Positions 6,799 to 14,557 of a stretch of DNA of 54,394 bases are shown here, one piece after another. Origin of the DNA: an uncultured Prevotella sp. (GTDB taxonomy: Bacteria; Bacteroidota; Bacteroidia; Bacteroidales; Bacteroidaceae); assembly GCA_900552675.1 (NCBI GenBank), contig USAI01000004.1:1-54394 (forward strand). The letters are read 5' to 3'. Numbering within the stretch: position 1 is the first letter of the stretch; every line of letters begins with the position of its first letter. The translations under genes were made by a program, and so were the position numbers. The notes beneath the pieces are model-generated. The model was given only the letters and a program-made list of their open reading frames with translations. It ran no database searches and was not told the DNA's origin.

Positions 6799-7068
6799 AT
6801 GGCAGCAGTAGAATCAGAAATTCGCTATTTGACTCCACCTTCAGTGGACACACGCAAGAAGAAGTATTGCCGTTTCAAGAAGAGCGGTATCAAGTATATC
6901 GACTACAAGGATCCTGAGTTCCTCAAGAAGTTCTTGAACGAGCAGGGCAAGATCCTTCCCCGTCGTATCACAGGAACATCTTTGAAGTATCAGCGTCGCG
7001 TGGCACAGGCTGTTAAGCGTGCTCGCCAGATTGCTTTGCTTCCTTACGTAACTGACTTGATGAAATAA
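6799..7068 (+). CDS. rpsR: 30S ribosomal protein bS18
   Basis: An 89-residue basic protein in the centre of the operon, 3 bases after the rpsF stop. The conserved bS18 core is present: KKYCRFKKSGIKYIDYKDPE, FLNEQGKILPRRITGTS and YQRRVAQAVKRARQIALLPY. It partners bS6 on the 30S platform. It is preceded by a full AGGAGG site at optimal spacing, which is rare in this phylum. Confidence 0.97.
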   Translation: MAAVESEIRYLTPPSVDTRKKKYCRFKKSGIKYIDYKDPEFLKKFLNEQGKILPRRITGTSLKYQRRVAQAVKRARQIALLPYVTDLMK

Positions 7069-7073
7069 TTATT

Positions 7074-7080
7074 AAGGAGG
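7074..7080 (+). promoter_or_regulatory. Strong Shine-Dalgarno site of rplI
   Basis: AAGGAGG lies in the noncoding gap between rpsR and rplI, again exactly 8 bases before the ATG. Here it is not constrained by a coding sequence. Confidence 0.75.
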
Positions 7081-7088
7081 AATAAGCA

Positions 7089-7595
7089 ATGGAAATCATA
7101 CTTAAAGAAGATATCATAGGACTGGGTTACAAGAACGACATCGTTAATGTAAAGAGTGGTTACGGACGTAACTACCTCATCCCCCAGGGTAAGGGTGTAA
7201 TCGCATCTGAATCAGCAAAGAAGGTTCTCGCTGAGAACCTCAAGCAGCAGGCTCACAAGCTCGCAGCCATCAAGGCTGAGGCTGAGAAGAAGGCTGAGGC
7301 TCTTAACGGCGTAGAGCTGGTTATCGAGACTAAGGTAAGCGCTACTGGCGTTACTTACGGTTCGGTTAACGCTAACGTTGTGGCTGAGGAACTGAAGAAC
7401 AAGGGCATCGAGGTTGACCGCAAGATCATCACAATGCGCGACATCAAGACCGTAGGTGAGTTTGAGGCTACCATCCACTTCCACAAGGAGGTTGAGGTGA
7501 AGCTCCCCATCAAGGTTGTTGCTGAGAACGCTAAGGTAGAGGCTCCCGCTGAGGAGGCTCCCAAGGCTGAGGAGACAGAGGCAACTGCAGAGTAA
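7089..7595 (+). CDS. rplI: 50S ribosomal protein bL9
   Basis: A 168-residue protein. The N-terminal rRNA-binding domain is clear (MEIILKEDIIGLGYKND, VKSGYGRNYLIPQGKGV), followed by the long connecting helix and a C-terminal domain ending near residue 148. The last 20 or so residues are an Ala/Glu/Lys-rich tail (APAEEAPKAEETEATAE), longer than the E. coli protein of 149. It is the last gene of the operon and is followed by an intrinsic terminator. Confidence 0.97.
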   Translation: MEIILKEDIIGLGYKNDIVNVKSGYGRNYLIPQGKGVIASESAKKVLAENLKQQAHKLAAIKAEAEKKAEALNGVELVIETKVSATGVTYGSVNANVVAEELKNKGIEVDRKIITMRDIKTVGEFEATIHFHKEVEVKLPIKVVAENAKVEAPAEEAPKAEETEATAE

Positions 7596-7621
7596 TCGGC
7601 AGATATTCTCACAATATAAAG

Positions 7622-7657
7622 AAAAGTCGGACGGCGAAAGCTATCCGACTTTTTTTG
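7622..7657 (+). terminator. Intrinsic terminator of the rpsF-rpsR-rplI operon
   Basis: AAAGTCGGA pairs with TCCGACTTT around a short loop containing CGGCGAAAGCT, followed by a run of seven or more T. Confidence 0.9.
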
Positions 7658-7702
7658 TTGCTTATGGGATTAATTACGCCTACATACAACGCAATGAGCA
7701 GC

Positions 7703-8737
7703 TTAGAATTGCCTTAATGCAGAGAGCAGCGCATTGTTGGCTGACTTTGAGCCTATGGTTATTCTCAGGTAGCCTTTCTGGAAGAGACCGTCGGCGGGAC
7801 GGCAGACGATGATGCCACGGCTGAATAGACCTTCGAAGACGGCGGGAGCGTTGCGGAAGCGGACGAGGAGGAAGTTGGAGAAGGACGGAAGCACTTGTTC
7901 GCAGAACGGCAGCTGCTCCAAGGCATGAGCCATGCGTGTGCGCTCCGCCACGACATTGCCCACCAAGCGGTCCATCTCGAAAGCGTCGGAGAAGACGCCG
8001 CACATCTTCGACTCGATGACGGGCGACAGGGCGTAAGACCCTCCTACGGCAAGCATGAGGCGCACGATGTCCGAGGAGGCGTAAAGCATTCCCACGTTCA
8101 GCGCATTAACGCCCCACACAGAGTCCATCTGCTCTATGACCACAAGATTAGGGAAGCGCTGTAGAACCGTACACCATGAAGGACTCTTCGAGAAGCGCAG
8201 ATACGTCTCGTCCACCACCACAAGACCGTCAAACACCTCCAGCAAGGAAGCGATGGCATTGATATCCAAGAGATTGCCCGTAGGGTCATTGGGCGAACAA
8301 AGCCAGACGAGCTTCGTATGATCGTCGCAAGCGCCAAGCACCTCGTCAACGGACAGGGCGAAGCCTTCACCCAATTCTGCCTCACGATATTCCACGTCAT
8401 TAAGCTGTGCCATCCTACGATAGACACCGCGCGTGGGACCTGCAGCCACCACATTGTCCTCTCCGGGAACGCAGAAGCAACGAAAGCACAAGTCCACCAC
8501 GCCCGCAAAGCCGTTGCAGGCAAAGATATTGCTGACGTCCTTCCGTTTCAAGGCAGAGAGCGCCCGACGCAGCGAAAGCGCCTGACGGTCAACGGCATGA
8601 TTGAACGGAAGGTCGTAAGGATTGGCGTTAGTGTCGAGGTGCAAGGCATCCGCCTTCGGCAAAAGCGTCTCGTCAACCGGCGGGACGTGCAGAAGGGCGC
8701 GAAGATTGGGGCGTACAAGTTGTTCAATGTTCAGCAT
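7703..8737 (-). CDS. HisC-like fold-type I aminotransferase paralogue lacking the PLP lysine
   Basis: The 344-residue length and layout match histidinol-phosphate aminotransferase: RPNLRALLHVPP at the N-terminus, LDTNANPYDLP, PGEDNVVAAGPTRGVY, CSPNDPTGN, VVVDETYLRFSKSP (D176 and Y179 at the PLP-contact positions) and LRITIGS near the C-terminus. However, the catalytic lysine site, normally in a SKA.G.AG.R context, reads MDSVWGVNALNVG, so the lysine is Ser206 and the following arginine is Asn. The nucleotides around 8114-8128 confirm this. The glycine-rich GNGSDE turn is CNGFAG and NPTG is DPTG. It is an intact ORF, so it is probably a non-catalytic or repurposed homologue, not HisC itself. 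It stands alone, divergent from the lytic transglycosylase. Confidence 0.85.
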   Translation of the reverse strand: MLNIEQLVRPNLRALLHVPPVDETLLPKADALHLDTNANPYDLPFNHAVDRQALSLRRALSALKRKDVSNIFACNGFAGVVDLCFRCFCVPGEDNVVAAGPTRGVYRRMAQLNDVEYREAELGEGFALSVDEVLGACDDHTKLVWLCSPNDPTGNLLDINAIASLLEVFDGLVVVDETYLRFSKSPSWCTVLQRFPNLVVIEQMDSVWGVNALNVGMLYASSDIVRLMLAVGGSYALSPVIESKMCGVFSDAFEMDRLVGNVVAERTRMAHALEQLPFCEQVLPSFSNFLLVRFRNAPAVFEGLFSRGIIVCRPADGLFQKGYLRITIGSKSANNALLSALRQF

Positions 8738-8779
8738 CTTAAAAAATATTTATCGGACATGCAAGTTCGGTTATTCACA

Positions 8780-8787
8780 CAAAATTA
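8780..8787 (-). promoter_or_regulatory. -7 promoter box of the HisC-like gene
   Basis: The minus strand reads TAATTTTG, matching TAnnTTTG, about 40 bases before the ATG at 8737. TTATTCACA (8771-8779) lies beside it; a DnaA-box match of this type is expected by chance in a window this size. Confidence 0.45.
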
Positions 8788-8819
8788 AGTTATTTATAGG
8801 AAATATGCAAGATTTGCAG

Positions 8820-8827
8820 TAATTTTG
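8820..8827 (+). promoter_or_regulatory. -7 promoter box of the MltF-like gene
   Basis: TAATTTTG matches TAnnTTTG, 33 bases before the ATG at 8860. The -33 element is not clear. Confidence 0.5.
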
Positions 8828-8859
8828 TAGCCACATTCAAAAAAACGATAAGCCAAAAG

Positions 8860-10041
8860 ATGAAACTCCTACAATTAACATTCATCATACTCCTCATCCT
8901 CTCATGCTCGGAGAAAAAGCAAGCCGAATATACGCCGTGGGGCGAACTGATAACCGACTCCATCACGCCACAGGCAGCAGGCTCCTACACCATTCAGGAC
9001 ATCATCGGAAACGGCGAGATGATCATGCTGACCATGAGCGGTCCGGAATCTTACTACGACTATCACGGACGCGGAATGGGAACGCAGTACAGACTGTGCG
9101 AACGTCTGGCAGAGAAGCTCGGAGTGTCGCTGAGAGTGGACGTATGCAAGACGAAGGAGGAAATGTTAAGCCGTCTGAAGAACGGCGACGGAGACATCAT
9201 CGCCTACCAGATAGAGAAGAAGCAGGAAGGCACCGTGCCGTGCGGATACGGAACAGACTCGACGGCTTGGGCGGTAAGCAGCGACAACAAGGAACTGGCA
9301 GACACGATAAACGGATGGTACTCCCCCAGCCTACTGGCGGAGGTGAAGCGTGAGGAAAGGACGCAGCTGTCCGTGGCAAGCGTCCACAGACACGTCTACG
9401 CCCCGATGCTCAACTCCAGTCGCGGAGAAATATCGCAATACGACCATCTCTTCCAGCGCTATGCTCCCATAGCAAGATGGGACTGGCGACTGATGGCAGC
9501 ACAATGCTACCAGGAGTCGTGCTTCGACCCCAAGGCTTACTCATGGGCTGGCGCAAGAGGACTGATGCAGATAATGCCCGCAACGGCAGCTCACCTCAGA
9601 CTGGCAGAGGACAAGATGTACGACCCGGAAGAAAACATCTATGCCGCAGCACGTTACATAGTCGAACTGAGCAAGCATTTCCAGGACGTACGCAACCCCA
9701 TGGAACGTCAACTCTTCGTCCTCGCAAGCTATAACGGCGGCTACTTCCACATACGTGACGCCATGCGACTGGCGGAGAAATACGGCAAGGACAAGCACCG
9801 CTGGGACGACGTGGCACCCTTCATCCTCAACCTCCAGACACCACAATACTATAACGACCCCGTGGTGAAATACGGATATATGAGAGGCACGGAAACCGTG
9901 GGCTACGTGGCTCGCATCCGAGACAGATGGAGGCAGTATAGAGGCGTGGCAAGAGGCGGCAGCAGCTCGGCGTTCAGCTTCCCTGCGCCCGGAACAGATG
10001 CGCCACACAAAGCCACAAAGAAGCACAGGTTTAAGCTGTAA
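8860..10041 (+). CDS. MltF-like membrane-bound lytic transglycosylase
   Basis: A 393-residue lipoprotein: the signal peptide MKLLQLTFIILLILSC has its lipobox at LILSC (Cys16). Residues about 45-165 look like a solute-binding (SBP_bac_3) domain, for example IIGNGEMIMLTMSGPESYYDYHG and GVSLRVDVCKTKEEMLSRL. Residues about 205-345 form the SLT (lysozyme-like) domain, with the catalytic Glu in AAQCYQESCFDPKAYS and the following GARGLMQIMPATA motif, and YIVELSKHF, LASYNGG. It cleaves peptidoglycan glycan strands to anhydromuramyl ends at the outer membrane. This is the MltF architecture. The tail is basic and low-complexity. Confidence 0.9.
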   Translation: MKLLQLTFIILLILSCSEKKQAEYTPWGELITDSITPQAAGSYTIQDIIGNGEMIMLTMSGPESYYDYHGRGMGTQYRLCERLAEKLGVSLRVDVCKTKEEMLSRLKNGDGDIIAYQIEKKQEGTVPCGYGTDSTAWAVSSDNKELADTINGWYSPSLLAEVKREERTQLSVASVHRHVYAPMLNSSRGEISQYDHLFQRYAPIARWDWRLMAAQCYQESCFDPKAYSWAGARGLMQIMPATAAHLRLAEDKMYDPEENIYAAARYIVELSKHFQDVRNPMERQLFVLASYNGGYFHIRDAMRLAEKYGKDKHRWDDVAPFILNLQTPQYYNDPVVKYGYMRGTETVGYVARIRDRWRQYRGVARGGSSSAFSFPAPGTDAPHKATKKHRFKL

Positions 10042-10053
10042 GGGTTAACATGC

Positions 10054-10070
10054 GTTAAATTTTGTTTAAC
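10054..10070 (+). terminator. Weak hairpin after the MltF-like gene
   Basis: GTTAAA pairs with TTTAAC around a TTTTG loop. It has no long T-run, so termination here is uncertain. Confidence 0.3.
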
Positions 10071-10118
10071 ATATAGAGAAAGTCATATATAAATAAAAGA
10101 GGTGTAGAGAAAAATGTT

Positions 10119-10126
10119 TAACTTTG
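10119..10126 (+). promoter_or_regulatory. -7 promoter box of rpsA
   Basis: TAACTTTG matches TAnnTTTG. The 55-base leader that follows contains TTATTAATT three times (10135, 10160, 10175) and almost no G, an unstructured A/U-rich leader. Confidence 0.65.
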
Positions 10127-10190
10127 CAACTCGATTATTAATTCACATAAAGTCTAACTTTATTAATTTCATTTTTATTAATTCATTTTT

Positions 10191-11960
10191 ATGTCAGATT
10201 TAAAGAACGTACAGCCATTGGCAGACTTCAATTGGGACGAGTTTGAAAACGGCAGTAGCTCAAACGTAAGCAAGCAGGAGCTCGAGCAGGCTTACGACGA
10301 AACACTCAACAAGGTATCAGAGCACCAGGTGGTAGAGGGTACCGTAATTTCTGTAGACAAGAAGGAAGTAATCGTTAACATCGGTTACAAGAGCGACGGT
10401 ATCATCCCCGCTTCTGAGTTCCGTTACAACCCCGACCTGAAGATCGGCGATACCGTAGAGGTATACGTTGAGAACCAGGAAGACAAGAAAGGCCAGTTGG
10501 TACTTTCACACCGCAAGGCTCGCCTGAGCAAGAGCTGGGAGCGCGTTAACACTGCTCTCGAGAACGAAGAGGTTATCCAGGGCTACATCAAGTGCCGCAC
10601 TAAGGGTGGCATGATTGTTGACGTATTCGGCATCGAGGCCTTCTTGCCCGGCAGCCAGATTGACGTTCATCCTATACGCGACTACGATGTATTCGTAGGC
10701 AAAACCATGGAGTTCAAGGTTGTTAAGATCAACCAGGAGTTCCGCAACGTTGTTGTTTCTCACAAGGCTCTCATCGAGGCTGAGTTGGAAGCACAGAAGA
10801 AAGAAATTATCAGCAAGCTCGAGAAAGGTCAGATCCTCGAAGGTACTGTTAAGAACATCACTTCTTACGGTGTATTCGTTGACCTCGGCGGTGTTGACGG
10901 ACTCATCCACATCACCGACCTGTCTTGGGGCCGCGTAAACGATCCCCACGAGGTTGTACAGCTCGACCAGAAGATCAATGTCGTTATCCTCGACTTCGAC
11001 GACGAGAAGAAGCGCATTGCTCTCGGCCTGAAGCAGCTCACTCCTCATCCTTGGGATGCCCTGGATGCTGACCTCAAGGTTGGCGACCACGTTAAGGGTA
11101 AGGTTGTTGTTATCGCCGACTACGGCGCATTTGTTGAGATCGCTCCCGGCGTAGAAGGTCTGATCCACGTTTCAGAAATGAGTTGGAGCCAGCACCTGCG
11201 CAGCGCACAGGAATTCCTGCACGTAGGCGACGAGGTAGAGGCAGTTATCCTCACACTCGACCGCAACGAGCGCAAGATGTCTCTCGGCATCAAGCAGCTG
11301 AAGGAAGATCCCTGGGAGACCATCGAGGTTAAGTACCCCGTTGGCAGCAAGCACACCGCCAAGGTGCGCAACTTCACCAACTTCGGTATCTTCGTAGAGC
11401 TCGAGGAAGGTGTTGATGGCCTCATCCACATCAGCGACCTGTCTTGGACCAAGAAGGTTAAGCATCCTTCAGAGTTCACACACGTAGGTGCCGACATCGA
11501 CGTTGTTGTGCTCGAAATAGATAAGGAAAACCGTCGTCTCAGCCTCGGCCACAAGCAGCTCGAGGAGAATCCTTGGGACAAGTACGAGGAGATCTACACT
11601 CCTGGTTCTGTTCACAACGGTAAGATCACTGAGCTCATGGACAAGGGTGCCGTTATCACACTCGACGAGGGTGGTGAGGGCTTCGCTACTCCCAAGCACC
11701 TCGTTAAGGAGGATGGCACACAGGTACAGCTCGGCGAGGAACTGCCCTTCAAGGTTATCGAGTTTGTGAAGGATACCAAGCGTATCATCCTCTCACACAG
11801 CCGCACATTCGAGCAGGGCAAGGACGAAGTTAAGCCCGCACGTAAGCATACCGCTAAGAAGGAAGCTGCTCCCGCAATCAACAACGTTGCTGCAAGCACT
11901 ACCCTCGGCGATATCGACGCTCTGGCTGCTCTGAAAGCTAAAATGGAGAAAGGCGAATAA
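10191..11960 (+). CDS. rpsA: 30S ribosomal protein bS1
   Basis: This 589-residue protein has six S1 RNA-binding repeats, recognisable at about residues 47-115 (VVEGTVISVDKKEVIVNIG), 130-195 (GYIKCRTKGGMIVDVFG), 213-282 (EGTVKNITSYGVFVDLGG), 298-370 (KGKVVVIADYGAFVEIAPG), 385-455 (AKVRNFTNFGIFVELEEG) and 470-540 (NGKITELMDKGAVITLDEG). bS1 holds mRNA on the 30S subunit, which matters in a phylum that rarely uses Shine-Dalgarno pairing. The tail is Lys/Ala-rich. Codon use indicates very high expression. It has its own promoter and a strong terminator. Confidence 0.97.
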   Translation: MSDLKNVQPLADFNWDEFENGSSSNVSKQELEQAYDETLNKVSEHQVVEGTVISVDKKEVIVNIGYKSDGIIPASEFRYNPDLKIGDTVEVYVENQEDKKGQLVLSHRKARLSKSWERVNTALENEEVIQGYIKCRTKGGMIVDVFGIEAFLPGSQIDVHPIRDYDVFVGKTMEFKVVKINQEFRNVVVSHKALIEAELEAQKKEIISKLEKGQILEGTVKNITSYGVFVDLGGVDGLIHITDLSWGRVNDPHEVVQLDQKINVVILDFDDEKKRIALGLKQLTPHPWDALDADLKVGDHVKGKVVVIADYGAFVEIAPGVEGLIHVSEMSWSQHLRSAQEFLHVGDEVEAVILTLDRNERKMSLGIKQLKEDPWETIEVKYPVGSKHTAKVRNFTNFGIFVELEEGVDGLIHISDLSWTKKVKHPSEFTHVGADIDVVVLEIDKENRRLSLGHKQLEENPWDKYEEIYTPGSVHNGKITELMDKGAVITLDEGGEGFATPKHLVKEDGTQVQLGEELPFKVIEFVKDTKRIILSHSRTFEQGKDEVKPARKHTAKKEAAPAINNVAASTTLGDIDALAALKAKMEKGE

Positions 11961-11984
11961 TTAGAGCCACATCTATTATAGAAT

Positions 11985-12026
11985 AAAAAAGGTGTCTGTC
12001 ATTTTTTTGACAGACACCTTTTTTAT
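11985..12026 (+). terminator. Intrinsic terminator of rpsA
   Basis: AAAAAAGGTGTCTGTCA pairs perfectly with TGACAGACACCTTTTTT. The A-rich left arm also makes it usable on the other strand. Confidence 0.92.
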
Positions 12027-12183
12027 TAATATTATATAATAACATTAGGCCACTACAGGCACTTAAAAACCATAACACATTATACATCATTACCGTTCAC
12101 TCTCACAAAGGCACGCACGCGTTAATATACGTTAACCGCTTATAATCATCTTATAGAAAAGCATTTCTTTCATTTTTTTTTCT

Positions 12184-12191
12184 TATCTTTG
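12184..12191 (+). promoter_or_regulatory. -7 promoter box of rho
   Basis: TATCTTTG matches TAnnTTTG. Both possible rho starts (12223 and 12265) lie downstream of it. Confidence 0.6.
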
Positions 12192-12264
12192 CATTGATTT
12201 TAATACACTCGCGTTTCAATTTATGAAACGCACTATATCCAAAAAATATTTACTACATTATTAT

Positions 12265-14415
12265 ATGTATAGCAAAGACGAGTTATCATCAAAAAGCATA
12301 ACCGAATTGTTGGAAATTGCCCACAATTATGGTATCGACGTCAATACCACTGGCAGCGAAGAAGAGCTGATATACGCTATTCTTGACAAACAAGCCGAAG
12401 TGGAAGGCATGAAAAACCCATTAGGAACGAAGCGTCGTAGAACAAGAATTGTAAAGAAAGACACTGACCGCGTGTATACCGTAAGCGGAAAAGAAGGTGA
12501 AAACTTTGATATGAAAAAGAACAAAACAAACAATCAGGAAAACGACACGGCTGAGAAAACCGACAATACAGCACAAGAAGCACAAGAGGCACAAGCGTCG
12601 GAAGAAGACATGTCGCCTGAAGAAATATTGGCTGCCATGCCCAAACATCGCGGAAGAAAATCAAAACGCGAGCTTGAGCTTTTGGCCGCTGCTGAGGCTG
12701 CACGCCAAGCAGCACAACAAGAAACAACTGATGCTGAAGCTGATAACCTTGACGCAGATGATGCACCGTATAACGACGAAACTGCTCAAGAAGAAGCAGC
12801 ATACGAGGGAGGAGATGCAGCATACGAGGGAGAAGAAGTGTACAACGACGAAACCGACAACCGCAACTTCGGAATGATGGGCGAACAGCCTAACAACAAT
12901 GCCTCATACGAACCCAACGATGCTGACGCTGACGAAACCATGCCAGCCAGTGCACCCAACGATATGGTGCCTGAAGCAGCCTTCAACGCACATGAAGAAG
13001 ATGTTGACAATGAAAAACAATCAAACCTCATTGCACAGTTGCAAGCACGCATCAATGCTCATAACGAGAGTGCTAACGACTACGGACACCGCGAGATAGA
13101 AGACGGCATTTGGGCTGGCGACCCCGGCGATGGCACCGACTTTATCACCGTAGTTGACCTTCCCATCGAAGACCAAGGTGCCATGCCCAGCTACGACATG
13201 TTCGACAACCCCACAACACCTACCATGTCGCAACCCATGCAGCCTGCGTTCCAGCCCGCTGCACCAGCTGTTCAGGAACCCCTACCCTTCGACTTTACTG
13301 ATATTATTGAAGCCAACGGCGTATTAGAAATTATGCCCGACGGATATGGTTTCTTACGTTCAAGCGACTACAACTACCTTTCTTCACCCGACGATGTATA
13401 TGTATCGGTACAACAGGTGAAGCGCTACGGATTGAAAACAGGCGACGTTGTAAACTGCCATGTACGTCCGCCGCATGATGGCGAGAAGTATTTCCCGCTT
13501 ACCAGTATCGATAAAATCAACGGACGAGTGCCTGCCGATGTGCGCGATCGCATTGCTTTCGAGCACCTCACTCCGCTCTTCCCCGAAGAAAAATTCAACC
13601 TCTGTGGCGACCCACGCACCAATAATCTGTCAACACGCATTGTCGACTTGTTCTCGCCCATAGGTAAAGGTCAGCGCGCACTTATCGTTGCTCAGCCCAA
13701 AACAGGTAAAACCATCTTGATGAAAGATATTGCCAACGCCATTGCTGCCAATCATCCCGAGGCTTACCTCATGATGTTGCTCATCGACGAGCGCCCTGAA
13801 GAGGTTACCGACATGGCACGCACCGTAAATGCTGAAGTTATTGCCTCAACCTTCGACGAGCCCGCCGAGCGCCACGTTAAGATTGCAGGCATCGTGCTGG
13901 AGAAAGCAAAACGAATGGTAGAATGTGGACACGACGTTGTCATCTTCCTCGACTCTATCACACGTCTGGCACGCGCTTACAATACAGTATCACCAGCGTC
14001 AGGCAAGGTGCTCACAGGTGGTGTCGACGCAAACGCATTGCAAAAGCCTAAACGCTTCTTCGGTGCAGCTCGTAACATTGAGGGTGGCGGTTCGCTCACC
14101 ATCATCGCTACAGCGCTTATCGACACAGGTTCGAAAATGGACGAGGTTATCTTCGAAGAGTTCAAGGGCACTGGCAATATGGAGCTCCAGCTCGACCGCT
14201 CGCTCAGCAATAAACGCATCTTCCCTGCTGTCAACCTGGTAGCATCAAGCACACGCCGCGACGACTTGCTGCAAGACAAGGAGACGCTCAACAAGATGTG
14301 GATTATGCGTAAGTTCATTTCCGACATGAACCCCATCGAGGCCATGAACACCATTCACGACCGCATGATACAAACCAAAGACAACGACGAGTTCTTGGTT
14401 TCAATGAACTCATAA
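12265..14415 (+). CDS. rho: Transcription termination factor Rho with a large acidic insert
   Basis: Hexameric RNA-dependent ATPase that ends transcription. I chose ATG 12265 (MYSKDELSSKSITELLEIA) because Bacteroidales Rho proteins begin at this point; ATG 12223 would add 14 residues. The order is: Rho_N helical domain to about residue 45; a roughly 290-residue low-complexity acidic and Asn/Gln-rich insert; an OB-fold RNA-binding domain from about 345 (LEIMPDGYGFLRSSDYNYL); and the ATPase core with Walker A PKTGKT at 478-483, Walker B VVIFLDSITRLARAYN and the Q- and R-loop regions (SGKVLTGGVDANALQKPKRF, EEFKGTGNMEL). Total 716 residues against 419 in E. coli. Long disordered inserts are known in Bacteroides Rho. 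Confidence 0.95.
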   Translation: MYSKDELSSKSITELLEIAHNYGIDVNTTGSEEELIYAILDKQAEVEGMKNPLGTKRRRTRIVKKDTDRVYTVSGKEGENFDMKKNKTNNQENDTAEKTDNTAQEAQEAQASEEDMSPEEILAAMPKHRGRKSKRELELLAAAEAARQAAQQETTDAEADNLDADDAPYNDETAQEEAAYEGGDAAYEGEEVYNDETDNRNFGMMGEQPNNNASYEPNDADADETMPASAPNDMVPEAAFNAHEEDVDNEKQSNLIAQLQARINAHNESANDYGHREIEDGIWAGDPGDGTDFITVVDLPIEDQGAMPSYDMFDNPTTPTMSQPMQPAFQPAAPAVQEPLPFDFTDIIEANGVLEIMPDGYGFLRSSDYNYLSSPDDVYVSVQQVKRYGLKTGDVVNCHVRPPHDGEKYFPLTSIDKINGRVPADVRDRIAFEHLTPLFPEEKFNLCGDPRTNNLSTRIVDLFSPIGKGQRALIVAQPKTGKTILMKDIANAIAANHPEAYLMMLLIDERPEEVTDMARTVNAEVIASTFDEPAERHVKIAGIVLEKAKRMVECGHDVVIFLDSITRLARAYNTVSPASGKVLTGGVDANALQKPKRFFGAARNIEGGGSLTIIATALIDTGSKMDEVIFEEFKGTGNMELQLDRSLSNKRIFPAVNLVASSTRRDDLLQDKETLNKMWIMRKFISDMNPIEAMNTIHDRMIQTKDNDEFLVSMNS

Positions 14416-14449
14416 AACGCGCAACAATAACATTGCAAAAATAACATAA

Positions 14450-14518
14450 GGCGGGTTCTATAAATTCCTTTCATTTGCAGAAATAGCACGCAAAGGTGTT
14501 TATAGGACGCGCCGTTTT
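14450..14518 (+). terminator. Hairpin terminator after rho
   Basis: GGCGGGTTCTATAAA (14450-14464) pairs with TTTATAGGACGCGCC (14499-14513) with two mismatches, and an inner CCTTT/AAAGG stem extends it. GTTTTT follows. Confidence 0.6.
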
Positions 14519-14557
14519 TCATCTATAAAAAGCCGAGGCATAAGCAATCAAAAAAAC

